Shown: positions 9,045-18,723 of the stretch, one piece after another
How the letters are laid out: the number at the start of each line of letters is the position of its first letter
Position numbering within the stretch: position 1 is the stretch's first letter
Assembly (NCBI GenBank): GCA_963704035.1
Contig: CAVPGR010000002.1
Coordinates: 992,001 to 1,056,000, forward strand
DNA: 64,000 nucleotides
Direction of reading: 5' to 3'
Source: JAOSJL01 sp963704035
Lineage (GTDB): Bacteria > Actinomycetota > Acidimicrobiia > IMCC26256 > JAOSJL01
The notes under the pieces: generated by a model
Told to the model about the DNA's origin: nothing
Database searches by the model: none
The model's input: the letters and a program-made list of their open reading frames with translations, nothing else
Made by a program: the position numbers and the translations under genes

Positions 9045-10694
9045 TCACTCAGCGGCCGCGGTGCGCTCCGCCCAGGTCGCCACCGCCCACGCCGAGGCCA
9101 CGGGGTCGAGGAACTTCGGCGGTTGGAGGTACTGGAGTCGCGTGTCGTACACGTAGTCCTTCAGGTAGCCCGAGCCGCTCGACGTTCCGACCGGGCCGCG
9201 GAAGCGCTGCGCGATCACGCCCGTCACGCTGAGGTCACCCAGACCCACGCCGTAAGGACGGCTCCACTGCGGGACCATGAAGGAGTGCTGCACCGACAGA
9301 ATCGCGGCGTCGATGTGGGCGTTGGAGAAGGGGCTGCCCTTCGAACTCTGAAGTGGAGTTCCGCGGTTCGTGACGACGTTTCGGTTGGAATAGTTGCCGC
9401 CGGAGTAGCGCACGGGGTGGTACACCTCGACGAAGTTGTTGGCGACGAGGCCGAGGAGGTCGTCGCCGGCCACGCCGTCTTCATATCGGGTGTGCCACAC
9501 GATCGTCACGTCGTTCTCGGCGGCGATGGTGAGCTGCCCGTCGAGCGTCCCCTGCACGAAGGCGTCACCGTCACGGCAACTGAAGCTGTTCTGGTTGTCG
9601 TCGGATTGGGGGTATCCGAGCGGGTGGTTGGTGCAGTTCCTGTTCGGATGCCCCGACGGAACGTTCTCGACGTAGATCACGCCGTTGTCGGGCAACGGCA
9701 TGGTGACACCCGTGGCGAGCTGGCTGGAATAGCAGTTCTGTGACGTGTCCTTCGAGAAGGGACTGAGAACTCTGATGGTCCCGTTGGCGTTCATCTCGAT
9801 GCTCGTGGGCCCCGTGAACAGGCAGCCCTGTCCGCCGAGGTCGGCGTCGGCCTCGGCGCGCAGCGCCGTGTTGCTCGGCGGCATGGTCAGCGGTGGCGCG
9901 TACCGGGGATCACCCGGGTTGGCGAAGAAGGGATTGTCGCTCTGACCGCCGGTGTCGCGCCGCCAGAACACGCCGGCGGGGTCGTCCCAGCTCGTTGTCG
10001 TGTCGTCCAGGAACTGCGGTGTGCCGTCGATGAGGATCGCGTCGTTGGAGTGCAAGGGCCCGTTGATCACGTCACCGCTGGCGAAGCGGATGTTCACGCA
10101 GTCGTAACCGGGGCCGTCCTCCTTCCGGCCCTGGTACCAGTACTTGGAGCAGTTGGCCTGCGCCCACGCCGGTGACGGATCGCTCGTGTACGCCACCGGG
10201 TCCAGAGTCTCGAAGTCCGTGTAGTAGAGGTAGTCGAGAAAGCTGCGCTTGCGCAGCGTCGCCTCGACGGTTCGTTCCACGCCGCGGACGCGACCGGTCG
10301 ATTCGATCGCAACGGTCCCCGACGACGGCACGCCCGAACCGTCGATCTCGTAGTGGAACTCCGCTTCGGCCGAACCACCCGGGATCTGCGACCAGCCCGT
10401 CATGGCGTCGTTGTCGGGGTCGGACGTCAGCCAGTAGTTGCTGTTCTGGTTGAGACGCAACAGGTAATCGTCGATTCCGGCTTCGGCTGCGGCGAGAGCA
10501 GCGTTCCAGTCCTGGTCGCGCCGCGACAGGTTCTGTGATCCGATGCCGTAGCCCACGGCCGCCGTCGCCACCAGCGAGAGGACCAGCGTCGTCAGCACAA
10601 CCGTGACCAGGGCGATTCCGCGTTCGTCGCTCTGGGACATGCGATCGCGAATGCTCCGGGCTGCACGCTCGACGGTGCCAGGTCGCGCTCTCAT
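9045..10694 (-). CDS. PilX-like pilin-associated surface protein
   Basis: A 549-residue protein. After a basic leader (~1-24), DERGIALVTVVLTTLVLSL forms a pilin-type N-terminal helix (~24-50), followed by AALAAAEAGIDDYL, the PilX N-terminal signature. The long remainder is extracellular, rich in Asn, Gly, Asp and Thr, and carries at least eight Cys (for example NCSKYW, YDCVNI, GQGCLF, QNCYSS, NRNCTN), so disulfide bonds are likely. It starts one base after the PilW-like stop, so it is the last gene of a three-gene unit. No pilus motor, secretin or major pilin is in the window; type IV pilus or type II-like secretion is inferred from the helix only. Confidence 0.7.
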   Translation of the reverse strand: MRARPGTVERAARSIRDRMSQSDERGIALVTVVLTTLVLSLVATAAVGYGIGSQNLSRRDQDWNAALAAAEAGIDDYLLRLNQNSNYWLTSDPDNDAMTGWSQIPGGSAEAEFHYEIDGSGVPSSGTVAIESTGRVRGVERTVEATLRKRSFLDYLYYTDFETLDPVAYTSDPSPAWAQANCSKYWYQGRKEDGPGYDCVNIRFASGDVINGPLHSNDAILIDGTPQFLDDTTTSWDDPAGVFWRRDTGGQSDNPFFANPGDPRYAPPLTMPPSNTALRAEADADLGGQGCLFTGPTSIEMNANGTIRVLSPFSKDTSQNCYSSQLATGVTMPLPDNGVIYVENVPSGHPNRNCTNHPLGYPQSDDNQNSFSCRDGDAFVQGTLDGQLTIAAENDVTIVWHTRYEDGVAGDDLLGLVANNFVEVYHPVRYSGGNYSNRNVVTNRGTPLQSSKGSPFSNAHIDAAILSVQHSFMVPQWSRPYGVGLGDLSVTGVIAQRFRGPVGTSSGSGYLKDYVYDTRLQYLQPPKFLDPVASAWAVATWAERTAAAE

Positions 10695-10695
10695 G

Positions 10696-11364
10696 TCACT
10701 GCACCTCCTGGTAGTCCACGTTGGGCAGCCGGACCCGGTTGCGGACCACCGTCGGGTTGGGCGCGTAGCCGCTGTCCTTCTTGACGGTGAAGCTGATGCC
10801 GATCGAACGAACGGCGAGGCGCTGGCCGGGGTTCAACGGCGTCGGACCGATCTCGTTGCCGTCGCTGTCGAAGTACCGGAAGAGGGGGTCCGATCCGTCG
10901 TTGTTCACGTAGCGGCCGACGAGACGGGTCACCGTGTCGTCGGGGTCGTAGTCCGAATACGCGTAGGGGGCCGTGGCCGCGGGAAGTGCGCCCGTTGTCT
11001 CCTCGACGAGTTCGTCGTTCGGGCTGATGGACAGTTCGATGAGACGTGGCGCCGGCGTCGGGTTCAGGTTCCCGTAGAGCTCCATGTGGTTGGCGTCGGC
11101 GACCACGAACGGCGACACGCCGGGAGCGGGCCTGATGGCGGTTCGAAGATCCTTGCTGACGGTCGCCATGAGGATCCGACCCTCGTCGAGATTCTGGAGG
11201 CGACGGTCGGTGCCCTCCACGGCATTGCGCAGTGACGCGACGCCCGCGTAGACGAATCCGAGAACCATCGTCAGCAGCCCCATCACCGCGACAAGCTCCA
11301 CGAGCGTGCTCCCCCTCTCTCCGCCCCCGATCCCGCACCGCCGGCTGCGCCGTCGCCGGATCAC
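10696..11364 (-). CDS. PilW-like pseudopilin
   Basis: A 222-residue protein with a class III prepilin signature: a basic leader ending GGGERG, then STLVELVAVMGLLTMVLGF, with the conserved Glu at +5 of the mature protein (residues ~18-40). The globular part contains LRTAIRP and a segment with NHMELYGN, as in PilW-type minor pilins. I chose the GTG at 11364 because it overlaps the PilV-like stop (GTGA); the frame opens further upstream but only through the neighbour's coding sequence. Confidence 0.75.
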   Translation of the reverse strand: MIRRRRSRRCGIGGGERGSTLVELVAVMGLLTMVLGFVYAGVASLRNAVEGTDRRLQNLDEGRILMATVSKDLRTAIRPAPGVSPFVVADANHMELYGNLNPTPAPRLIELSISPNDELVEETTGALPAATAPYAYSDYDPDDTVTRLVGRYVNNDGSDPLFRYFDSDGNEIGPTPLNPGQRLAVRSIGISFTVKKDSGYAPNPTVVRNRVRLPNVDYQEVQ

Positions 11365-12743
11365 GGCGCCAGCTCCACGACGACGGGTCCGGGCGTGGCG
11401 GTCGGATCCACGACCGCCGTGGGCCAGGTCGACACCGGTGTCGCGCCGTCGACCCGGAGCTGCCACGTGCCGAAGGGAATCGCCCCCGTGACGGCCCCGA
11501 GCGAGTCCGTGATCCCGAGTTCGACAGTCTCACCCGACTCGCAGCCGTCGTCGGGCCCGTGCAGCGCGCGCACGGTCGCCGAGGGAATCTCCACACCCGA
11601 GCGGGTGACGGTCACGTCGAGCGATTCCAGTTCGACGGTCGTGTTCGTCAGCACGCCGGGATCCGCCGGAACGGACGGCGCGCGCACGGCGCCGGGCCAG
11701 TACGGCCCGCCGTTGACCAGGTCCTCACCTTCCGCGTCGGCGTCCGCGCACGACCCTGCCCAGATGTGATAGCCGTCCGCGAAGGGGAACAGATCGCTCA
11801 GGAGTCGGACCGTTCCGGATCCCGGTACGACGCGTGTCCCGAGGGGCAGGATCTGGTTGTTGCCGATGGTCAGCGGCACGTCGGCGGGAACGGTGCCGCC
11901 ACCCGGCACGCTGAGTGTGGCCGAGATGCTCGACGCCTGGTCGTAGTCGAACTGCACGGAGCTCACCGTCCCCGAACTCACGGCGATCGTCTGCTGTGGG
12001 CCCGCCAGACCCTGGCGGTCGACGAATCCGGCGGTTCCCAACGTCACCGTGTACATACCGGGAGTAAGCGCGGGGAAGAAGGCGCAGCCGACCTCACCGT
12101 TGTCGTCGATCGTGACCTGGTGCGGTGGGTTGTCGGGTCCGGTCACCGTCACGGGGTGCCCGAAGCCGGGGCCCGCCTCCCGGTCGAAGATCCGCACCGC
12201 GATGTTCCCCTTCGTCGGGTCGAACTGCCCGATGGGTGGTGTGAGAACGGTCTCCGAGCGCACCGGATCGATGCCGCCCATCGCGGTCCACTTCACGTCG
12301 ATCACCACCCGCAGCAGACGGGGGGTCAACCCGCTGGTGATCGAGACGTCACACGCACCGGATTCCGATTCCTGGTCCACCCAGCTGAGCTGGCGGACCA
12401 CTTCGAAGTCGACGTCGTTGACGGTCTCGGTCTCGGTGGTCTGGCCGACGTCGGCCACGACGTCCTCGAACGACGCCGCCCGGAAGGCGTCGACCTGTTC
12501 GCTCGCCAGGTTGGCGGCGATGCTGCGGTTGCGGTTGTTGCGGGCCAGGTTCAGGCCGCTGTTGGCCATCGCGGCGATGCCCGTGATGGCGATGGCGAAG
12601 ATGGTGATGGCGACCATGAGCTCGATCAGGGTCAGACCCGATTCGCCCGCGCCCGCGTGCCGACACAGGTGCGCGGCGACGTCTGTGGCGCGTCGGTGTC
12701 CTCGACCCATCAGCGGACCGGTCCCTTCTCCTGCACCGGTCAT
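11361..12743 (-). CDS. PilV-like pseudopilin with long extracellular region
   Basis: A 460-residue protein, first in the pilin-like trio. The prepilin motif is GAGESGLTLIELMVAITIF (~31-49) with Glu at +5, then a helix to ~75. The extracellular part contains two stretches resembling carboxypeptidase-regulatory or Ig-like folds (VAVRIFDREAGPGFG ... MYTVTLGTAGFVDR; later VELGITDSLGAVTGAIPFG), much longer than typical PilV. The start is uncertain: ATG 12743 or ATG 12710 (MGRGHRR). A 96-bp gap separates it from relA. Confidence 0.72.
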   Translation of the reverse strand: MTGAGEGTGPLMGRGHRRATDVAAHLCRHAGAGESGLTLIELMVAITIFAIAITGIAAMANSGLNLARNNRNRSIAANLASEQVDAFRAASFEDVVADVGQTTETETVNDVDFEVVRQLSWVDQESESGACDVSITSGLTPRLLRVVIDVKWTAMGGIDPVRSETVLTPPIGQFDPTKGNIAVRIFDREAGPGFGHPVTVTGPDNPPHQVTIDDNGEVGCAFFPALTPGMYTVTLGTAGFVDRQGLAGPQQTIAVSSGTVSSVQFDYDQASSISATLSVPGGGTVPADVPLTIGNNQILPLGTRVVPGSGTVRLLSDLFPFADGYHIWAGSCADADAEGEDLVNGGPYWPGAVRAPSVPADPGVLTNTTVELESLDVTVTRSGVEIPSATVRALHGPDDGCESGETVELGITDSLGAVTGAIPFGTWQLRVDGATPVSTWPTAVVDPTATPGPVVVELAP

Positions 12744-12839
12744 CGGCGCGCGGGGCCTTCCGACTTGAACGGAGGGAGAATCTCGCTGGCTCTCGAGGCC
12801 CCTTTCGGCCCTTTCGAGCGGGATTCGCCGAGGTGCGTG

Positions 12840-15085
12840 TCAGTCCGTGGTGGACGTGTCCGGCGCCCCACCCGCGCCGGGGACCGACCGGTACACGTCG
12901 TAGATCGACTCGACACGTTGGAGAGCGGCGATCAGCGAGTCGAGGTGCGTGGGTTCGACGAGCTCGAACTCGAATCGGAGCTTGGCGACCCTGTCGGTCG
13001 AAGTCTGCGTCGACGCGGACACGATGTTGACGTGATGATCGCTCACGACCTGCGAAACGTCCCGGAGAAGCGCGGAACGGTCGAGCGCTTCCACCTCTAC
13101 CGCGACCACGAACGATCCCGATGCTTCCTGATCCCACTCGACCTCGATCAATCGTTCGGGCTGCGTCACCAGACCCACCGCGTTGGCGCAGTCGGCCCGG
13201 TGGACCGACACACCCCTTCCGCGGGTGACGAAACCCATGATCTCGTCGCCGGGAACCGGCGTGCAGCACCTCGACAAGCGGACCATGACGTCGTCGAGGC
13301 CCTCCACGTGCACTCCGGCGGGAGCGCGTCGGTGAAGCGCGCGGGCAGGCCGGCGAGCCGTGACCGCCAGATGCTCGGTGCCACCTTCCAGCTCACGGGT
13401 CGCGCGTTGTGCGACGCCACGAGCCGAGACGTGTCCTTGGCCGATCGCAGCGTGGAGTGCATCGACGTCGGCGTAGTTCATCGACACGGCGATGCCCTCG
13501 AGCACGTCGGAACCGACGACCTGATTGATGGGGAGACCCTCACGTCGTAGCGCCAGTACGAGTTCGTCGCGTCCGGCATCGCGGGCGTCTTCGCGCTGTT
13601 CGCGTGAGAACCACTGGCGGATCTTGTTGCGCGCGCGCGTGGCGTCTTCACAAACTGCAACCAGTCGCGGCTGGGGCCCGCTCCCTCCACATTGCTGGTG
13701 ACGATCTCGACCGTGTCACCCGACACGAGAACCGTTTCGAGAGATGCCAACCGACCCGACACGCGCGCTCCGACACACCGGTGACCCACCTCGGTGTGGA
13801 TCGAGTACGCGAAGTCGACCGGGTTGGCCCCCGCCGGGAGTGTGATCACCCGGCCCTTGGGGGTGAAGACGAACACCTCGTCCTTTTCCAGGTCGACCTT
13901 CAGCGTCTCCATGAACTCCGCCGGATCCGACGTCTCCTGTTGCCAGTCGACGATGCGCTGGAGCCACGCGAGGTCTTCAGCAGGTGAGCGCTGCTCCTTG
14001 TAGCCCCAGTGTGCAGCGATGCCGTATTCGGCCCGGCGGTGCATGTCTTCGGTACGGATCTGAACCTCGACGGGCTTGCCCTTCGGTCCGATCACCGTGG
14101 TGTGCAACGACTGGTAGAGGTTGAACTTGGGCATGGCGATGTAGTCCTTGAACCGCCCCTGCACAGGCGTCCAGAGGGCGTGGATGGATCCGAGCGCACC
14201 GTAGGCGTCCTTGACCGAGTCGACGATCACCCGGATCGCGACCAGGTCGTGGATCTCACCGAACTCCTTGCCCCGCACGACCATCTTCTCGTAGATCGAC
14301 CAGTAGTGCTTCGGGCGTCCGACGACATCGGCGTTGATCCCGAGTTCGGCGAGCCGGGCGCTCACGGCGGCGAGAACCTCTTCGATGAGATCGGCCCGCT
14401 CGGGTGAACGCGTGAGGACCATCTGCTCGATCTCCGCGTAGCGACGCGGGTGCAGGACGGCGAACGACAGATCCTCGAGCTGCCACTTGACGTCCTGAAT
14501 ACCGAGACGGTGAGCGAGCGGGGCGTAGACGTCGATGGTTTCGCGGGCGGTGCGCTCCTGTTTGAACTCCGGCAGCGACGCGATGGTGCGCATGTTGTGC
14601 AGGCGATCGGCGAGTTTGATGAGAAGCACGCGGATGTCGTTGGCCATCGCCACGAGCATCTTGCGCATCGTGGCGGCCTGTTGCTCCTCCTTCGTCTCGA
14701 ACTGGAGGCGGTCGAGTTTGGTGACGCCGTCGACGATGGCCGAGACGTCGGGGCCGAACTCCTCGGTGATGTCGTCGAGCGTGATGCGGGTGTCTTCCAC
14801 GGCGTCGTGGAGGAGCGCTGCGACCAGGGTGGTGTCGTCGAGGCCGAGGTCGGCCAGGATCAGCGCCACCCCGAGGGGATGGGCGATGTAGGGCTCACCC
14901 GAGCGGCGGACCTGCTCATTGTGGGCGTCGCGGGCGACGGTGAAGGCTCTTTCGATCGGTGCGGTGTCGGCCCGCTTGTGGCGCGTGCGGAACGCCTGGA
15001 CCAAGGGGGCGATCTCGATGTCGACGTGGTGCCGCCGCCACGGAAAGGGCAGGCGCCGATCCTCGCGAATCTCGGTGGTGCTCAA
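12840..15085 (-). CDS. relA: (p)ppGpp synthetase/hydrolase RelA/SpoT, frame-disrupted
   Basis: Bifunctional alarmone enzyme of the stringent response, about 747 residues if read across one frame change. The HD hydrolase domain shows YIAHPLGVALILADL and HDAVEDT (~65-100). The synthetase domain shows GRPKHYWSIYEKM and EVQIRT (~255-355), and TGS starts DEVFVFTPKGRVITLPAGA (~400). The C-terminal ACT domain (FVVAVEVEALDRSALLRDV) is in another frame. The break is in an 11-base alternating GC tract at 13629-13639: removing two bases restores ...TPRAR-NKIRQWFSRE, the expected family sequence. The upstream frame alone would run into 50 nonsense residues. The start is a TTG at 15085, with no clear ribosome binding site. 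It sits in the usual secDF-relA order. Confidence 0.88.
13629..13639. repeat. Alternating GC tract at relA frame break
   Basis: Five and a half GC dinucleotides in a row, exactly where the RelA reading frame changes. The family sequence fits if the tract is two bases shorter. Such tracts are prone both to replication slippage and to sequencing indels. Confidence 0.75.
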
Positions 15086-15155
15086 GGAGTGCCCGTGTGG
15101 AGCGAAACGGTTTTCACCACCTCACCAGTTTAGAGGTGGCTCGGCGGCAGGAGTC

Positions 15156-16616
15156 TCAGCGACGCTTGCCTCGACGCTTTCGCTTGCGGGCCCGCGGCGT
15201 GATCGCCCCTGTCCCCGCTGTGCCGCCAACAGGTCGACGAGGCTCGCCGGTGGACGAGCCGGTGGAGGAGGATGTGTCTGCGCCCGGCTCCTCGTCGGCG
15301 GGAGTACCCGTGGTGGTCGGGAGTGCTGTGGTTCCACCCGGGAGGGCGCCGCCACCCTCGGGCCGCCCTGTCTTGTTGCTGACCACCACCTCTGACTCGA
15401 CGTGCCGGGGCCTCGCGGCCTCGCGGGCCGCCACCCGCCGGCGGAGGTCCCGGTAGCGGGGCTCGCGTTCCTTCCAGACCGCCAGGATCGGCGTCGCCAC
15501 GAAGATCGACGAGTACGTACCGGCGATGATGCCGACGAACAGCGCCAGTGCGAAGTCGGCGATTGTCGGCGCACCGAACACATAGGTACCCACGACGAGC
15601 AGCGACGTCACCGGAAGGATCGCGACGAGAGATGTGGACAGAGATCGCGCGAGGACCTGGTTCATCGACCGGTCGACGACATCCGAGTAGGTCTGGCGCC
15701 CTGACATCGTGAGGTGCTCGAGGTTCTCGTCGACCTTGTCGAACACCACGACGGTGTCGTACAGCGAGAAACCGAGAATCGTCAGGAACGCGATCACCGT
15801 CGCCGGGGTGACCTCGAAGCCCGTCACCGAGTACACGCCGACCGTGATCACGATGTCGTGGACCTCGGCCAGCAGAGCCGACACCGCCATCTTCCAGTTG
15901 CCACGGAAACGCAGGGTCAGATAGAGCGCTACCGCGGCGAAGAACAGGACCAGCGCGTTGCGCGCCTTTTCGGCGACGGTCTTACCAAAGGTCGGGCCGA
16001 CCTCCGAAATGCTGACGTCACGCGCCTCGACGTTCGCGTAAGCGGCCAACGCCGCCGCCACCTCGAGGGCTCCCCCTGTGCGAACCACGGCATCGACCTC
16101 GGTGCCTTCCACGCCTTCAGTGGCAGTGAGCGCGGCGGTGACCTTGTTCTTGTCCGACTCGTCGAGCTCGCGGTCGGTCGACACCTCGAGCCCGCCGTCT
16201 CCCCCCTCCGCCACAGTCAGATCGAGACCGATCGCCGTCACGGCGGCCTCGATCTGCTCCGCCGTGGGACCGGCGTCGTCGACGGTGACCGTGAAGGTCG
16301 TGGCCCCGGGATCGAGTTCCTCGGTCTGGACGCGGATCGTGTCGTCACCCAGGATGGAGACCTTGGCATCGGAGAGGTCCAGCGGGCCGAGAACGTCGCG
16401 TACGCCACCGACCGAGGGGCTCACCCCTTCAGCCTTGACCAGGAACGCTGTTCCGCCCTCGAAGTCGATGCCGAGATTCAGCCCCCGCGTGAACAGCGAC
16501 ACGAAGCTGATCACGATGACGATCAGCGAGAGGGTCCACCAGCGCCGGCGCCGCCCCACGAACGGGTACGTCGTGCGGCCCTCGGAGACGTCGTGCATCG
16601 TCGAACGAAGGCTCAT
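15156..16616 (-). CDS. secF: Protein translocase subunit SecF
   Basis: A 486-residue RND-type subunit of the SecDF accessory complex that uses proton motive force to aid Sec export. The first membrane helix is at ~28-43, followed by the signature GIDFEGGTAFLVKAEG. A periplasmic P4 domain of ~110 residues follows, then five membrane helices (ALVLFFAAVALYLTLRFRG through IADFALALFVGIIAGTYSS). A ~110-residue Pro/Ala/Arg-rich cytoplasmic tail ends in a strongly basic run (RKRKRRGKRR) and is longer than the family norm. The ATG overlaps the secD stop (ATGA), so the two are coupled. Confidence 0.95.
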   Translation of the reverse strand: MSLRSTMHDVSEGRTTYPFVGRRRRWWTLSLIVIVISFVSLFTRGLNLGIDFEGGTAFLVKAEGVSPSVGGVRDVLGPLDLSDAKVSILGDDTIRVQTEELDPGATTFTVTVDDAGPTAEQIEAAVTAIGLDLTVAEGGDGGLEVSTDRELDESDKNKVTAALTATEGVEGTEVDAVVRTGGALEVAAALAAYANVEARDVSISEVGPTFGKTVAEKARNALVLFFAAVALYLTLRFRGNWKMAVSALLAEVHDIVITVGVYSVTGFEVTPATVIAFLTILGFSLYDTVVVFDKVDENLEHLTMSGRQTYSDVVDRSMNQVLARSLSTSLVAILPVTSLLVVGTYVFGAPTIADFALALFVGIIAGTYSSIFVATPILAVWKEREPRYRDLRRRVAAREAARPRHVESEVVVSNKTGRPEGGGALPGGTTALPTTTGTPADEEPGADTSSSTGSSTGEPRRPVGGTAGTGAITPRARKRKRRGKRR

Positions 16617-18244
16617 CGGCGGGCGTCACCTGCCCTGAGAGCCGCGGCCAGACCGATCCAGCGAGCCCGCACCATGCGTGGACTCCGGGCGATGACCGCT
16701 GTGAGGGGATGCATGAACGTGTACGAGACCACGATGTCGAGCGCCGTCGACAGGAAGAGGAAGAACGCGAAACCCCTCACGGCGCCGACCGCCAGCCAGT
16801 ACAGGAGAGCCGAGCCGATCAGCGACACCGTGTCGGCCGTGATGATCGTACGGAACGACCTCTGGAAGCCCTTGTCCACAGCCGAGCGGATCGTCTTGCC
16901 GGTACGGATTTCGTCTCTCAGCCTCTCGAAGTAGACGATGAAGGAGTCGACGGTGACACCGATCGACACGATGAGGCCCGTCACCCCCGCCAGCGTGAGG
17001 GCGAGGCCAATGCTGTCCGCGAGATACGCCACGAGTGCCCAGAGCGCTCCCGCCTCGACGAGAAGGCCGCCCACCACCACCAGGCCGAGGATCCTGTAGT
17101 ACCAGATCATGAAGAGAGCAACGAGCGCGAGACCGATCAGCCCGGCCACGAGACCTGCGGCGAGTTGATCACGCCCGAGGGTCGGAGAGACAGCGACGGC
17201 AGCCTCCTGTTCGAGCACGACCGGAAGGGAACCGAAGCGCAGGACCGTCGCCAGATCGCGGGCCTCCCCTTCGGAGAAGTCCCCCGTGATCTGGACGCCC
17301 TCACCACCGGTGATCCCGGGATTGATCGTGGGCGCGGACTGCACGACACCGTCGAGCACGATCGCGACCTGCTTGCCCACGTAGGGCTCCGCGATCTTGG
17401 ACACGAAGTCGTCGCCGCCCTCGCCGGTGAAGTCGACGTTCACCACCCACGGCGCCGAGCCGCTCTGTTGCTGACCCGGCTGGAGGAACTGGGCGCCGGC
17501 TGTGTCGACAGCCGTTCCCGTGAGCTCGGCCGGACCCATGAGGTAGACGACCTCACCGTCGCGGTCGGGAAGGACCACCGCACACTCCGGACGGTCGTCG
17601 GCGCGGTCGGTGATGGTGATCTCTGTCGTGTCGGGACAGGCCTCCTGACCCTCCGCGGCAGGGTCGGCGGGGTCGGCAGGAGCGTCCGGCGCGACGGTGG
17701 TGGTCGTCGCCTCCGGTACGGAGGTGGTCGTGGTCGGTGCCGAAGAGGCGGTCGTGTCGCCGGGTGTCTCTCCCGCCACCGTCGTCGGGGTGCCCTCGGG
17801 TGTTTCCCCTGCCACCGTGGTCGTGGTGGAGTCCTCGGGATTCTCGGGTTCGGTGATGAGAACTCCGTCGTCGTCGAACTGGTCCGCCGGAAGAGCTTGG
17901 AGCACGGGTCGGAATCGCAACTCCGCGGTCTGCCCCACGAGTTGCTCGGCCTTGTCGCGGTCCTTCACGCCGGGCAACTGGACGACGATGCTGTCACCTT
18001 CCCGGCTGATCTCGGGCTCGGCCACACCCAGGGCGTCGACCCGCTGACGGATGATGTCAACCGCCTGATCGAGGCCGTCGGCGTCCCAGTCGGTCCCCTC
18101 GTCACCGACGGGGATGAGGCGCAGCGAGATTCCGCCCTGGAGATCCAGACCGAGCACGGGTCGGTCGCCGACGGCGATCGTCGTCGCGAGCGCGACGGCG
18201 ACCAGCAGGACGGTGCCGAAGAGGAGAACGTGGTTGCGTCGCAC
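16613..18244 (-). CDS. secD: Protein translocase subunit SecD
   Basis: A 543-residue partner of SecF. The N-terminal helix (~5-25) is followed by the signature LGLDLQGGISLRL (~31-43), then the P1 domain with DQAVDIIRQRVDALGV and VVQLPGVKD. The C-terminal half has the conserved VSIGVTVDSFIVYFERLRDE loop within six helices. A ~90-residue insertion at ~135-220 is almost entirely Thr, Val, Pro and Ala with repeated VAGETP units, an atypical flexible linker in the periplasmic domain. The gene begins 6 bp after yajC ends. Confidence 0.95.
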   Translation of the reverse strand: MRRNHVLLFGTVLLVAVALATTIAVGDRPVLGLDLQGGISLRLIPVGDEGTDWDADGLDQAVDIIRQRVDALGVAEPEISREGDSIVVQLPGVKDRDKAEQLVGQTAELRFRPVLQALPADQFDDDGVLITEPENPEDSTTTTVAGETPEGTPTTVAGETPGDTTASSAPTTTTSVPEATTTTVAPDAPADPADPAAEGQEACPDTTEITITDRADDRPECAVVLPDRDGEVVYLMGPAELTGTAVDTAGAQFLQPGQQQSGSAPWVVNVDFTGEGGDDFVSKIAEPYVGKQVAIVLDGVVQSAPTINPGITGGEGVQITGDFSEGEARDLATVLRFGSLPVVLEQEAAVAVSPTLGRDQLAAGLVAGLIGLALVALFMIWYYRILGLVVVGGLLVEAGALWALVAYLADSIGLALTLAGVTGLIVSIGVTVDSFIVYFERLRDEIRTGKTIRSAVDKGFQRSFRTIITADTVSLIGSALLYWLAVGAVRGFAFFLFLSTALDIVVSYTFMHPLTAVIARSPRMVRARWIGLAAALRAGDARR

Positions 18245-18250
18245 CGACGG

Positions 18251-18586
18251 TTACTCGATGATGTTTCCGGCGTCTCCGTCGGCGCCCGACAGATCCAGGT
18301 CGTCGTCCGAACCGTCGTCAGAACGCGGCTGGGGCTCGTCGCCGAGTCGTTGTGTGACTGCGCTACGGGCGACCCTGACCACCACGTCCTCGGCGATCTC
18401 GAGATCGATCGTCGCCTCGTCGATGACGTCGATGCGGCCGTAGATCCCGGAGTTGGTCACGACCTCGTCGCCCACTTCCAGAGTGGAGAGGAGGCTCTGG
18501 TGGGCGGCCATCTGTTTGCGCTGGGGGCGGATGATCAGGAACCAGAAAGCGGCGACCATCAACGCCAGGAAGATCAGGGGTACCAC
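18251..18586 (-). CDS. yajC: Preprotein translocase accessory protein YajC
   Basis: A 111-residue protein with an N-terminal membrane helix (~3-18, ending FLIIRPQRKQ, the family signature) and a small cytoplasmic domain (GDEVVTNSGIYGRI, ~39-52), then an acidic tail (DDGSDDDLD). It associates with SecDF. It starts with GTG at 18586. The yajC-secD-secF order is standard. The 137 bp upstream, between yajC and ruvB, hold nothing I can name. Confidence 0.93.
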   Translation of the reverse strand: MVPLIFLALMVAAFWFLIIRPQRKQMAAHQSLLSTLEVGDEVVTNSGIYGRIDVIDEATIDLEIAEDVVVRVARSAVTQRLGDEPQPRSDDGSDDDLDLSGADGDAGNIIE

Positions 18587-18723
18587 AGGCGTGCCTCATG
18601 GGTGGTCGGGAGCGGGGTGCGGACGCGTCATCGTACAGGGCAGGGGTTCCCTTGCCTCGCCTCGGGCGGCGTTCTAGCCGACTTCCTTGTCCGCTCTCGG
18701 CGCCTCCGTCGCGGATCCTCGCC

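Noticed and set aside
18587..18723. A small gene or RNA between yajC and ruvB
   Set aside because: No ribosome binding site plus open frame and no clear RNA structure seen in these 137 bp.
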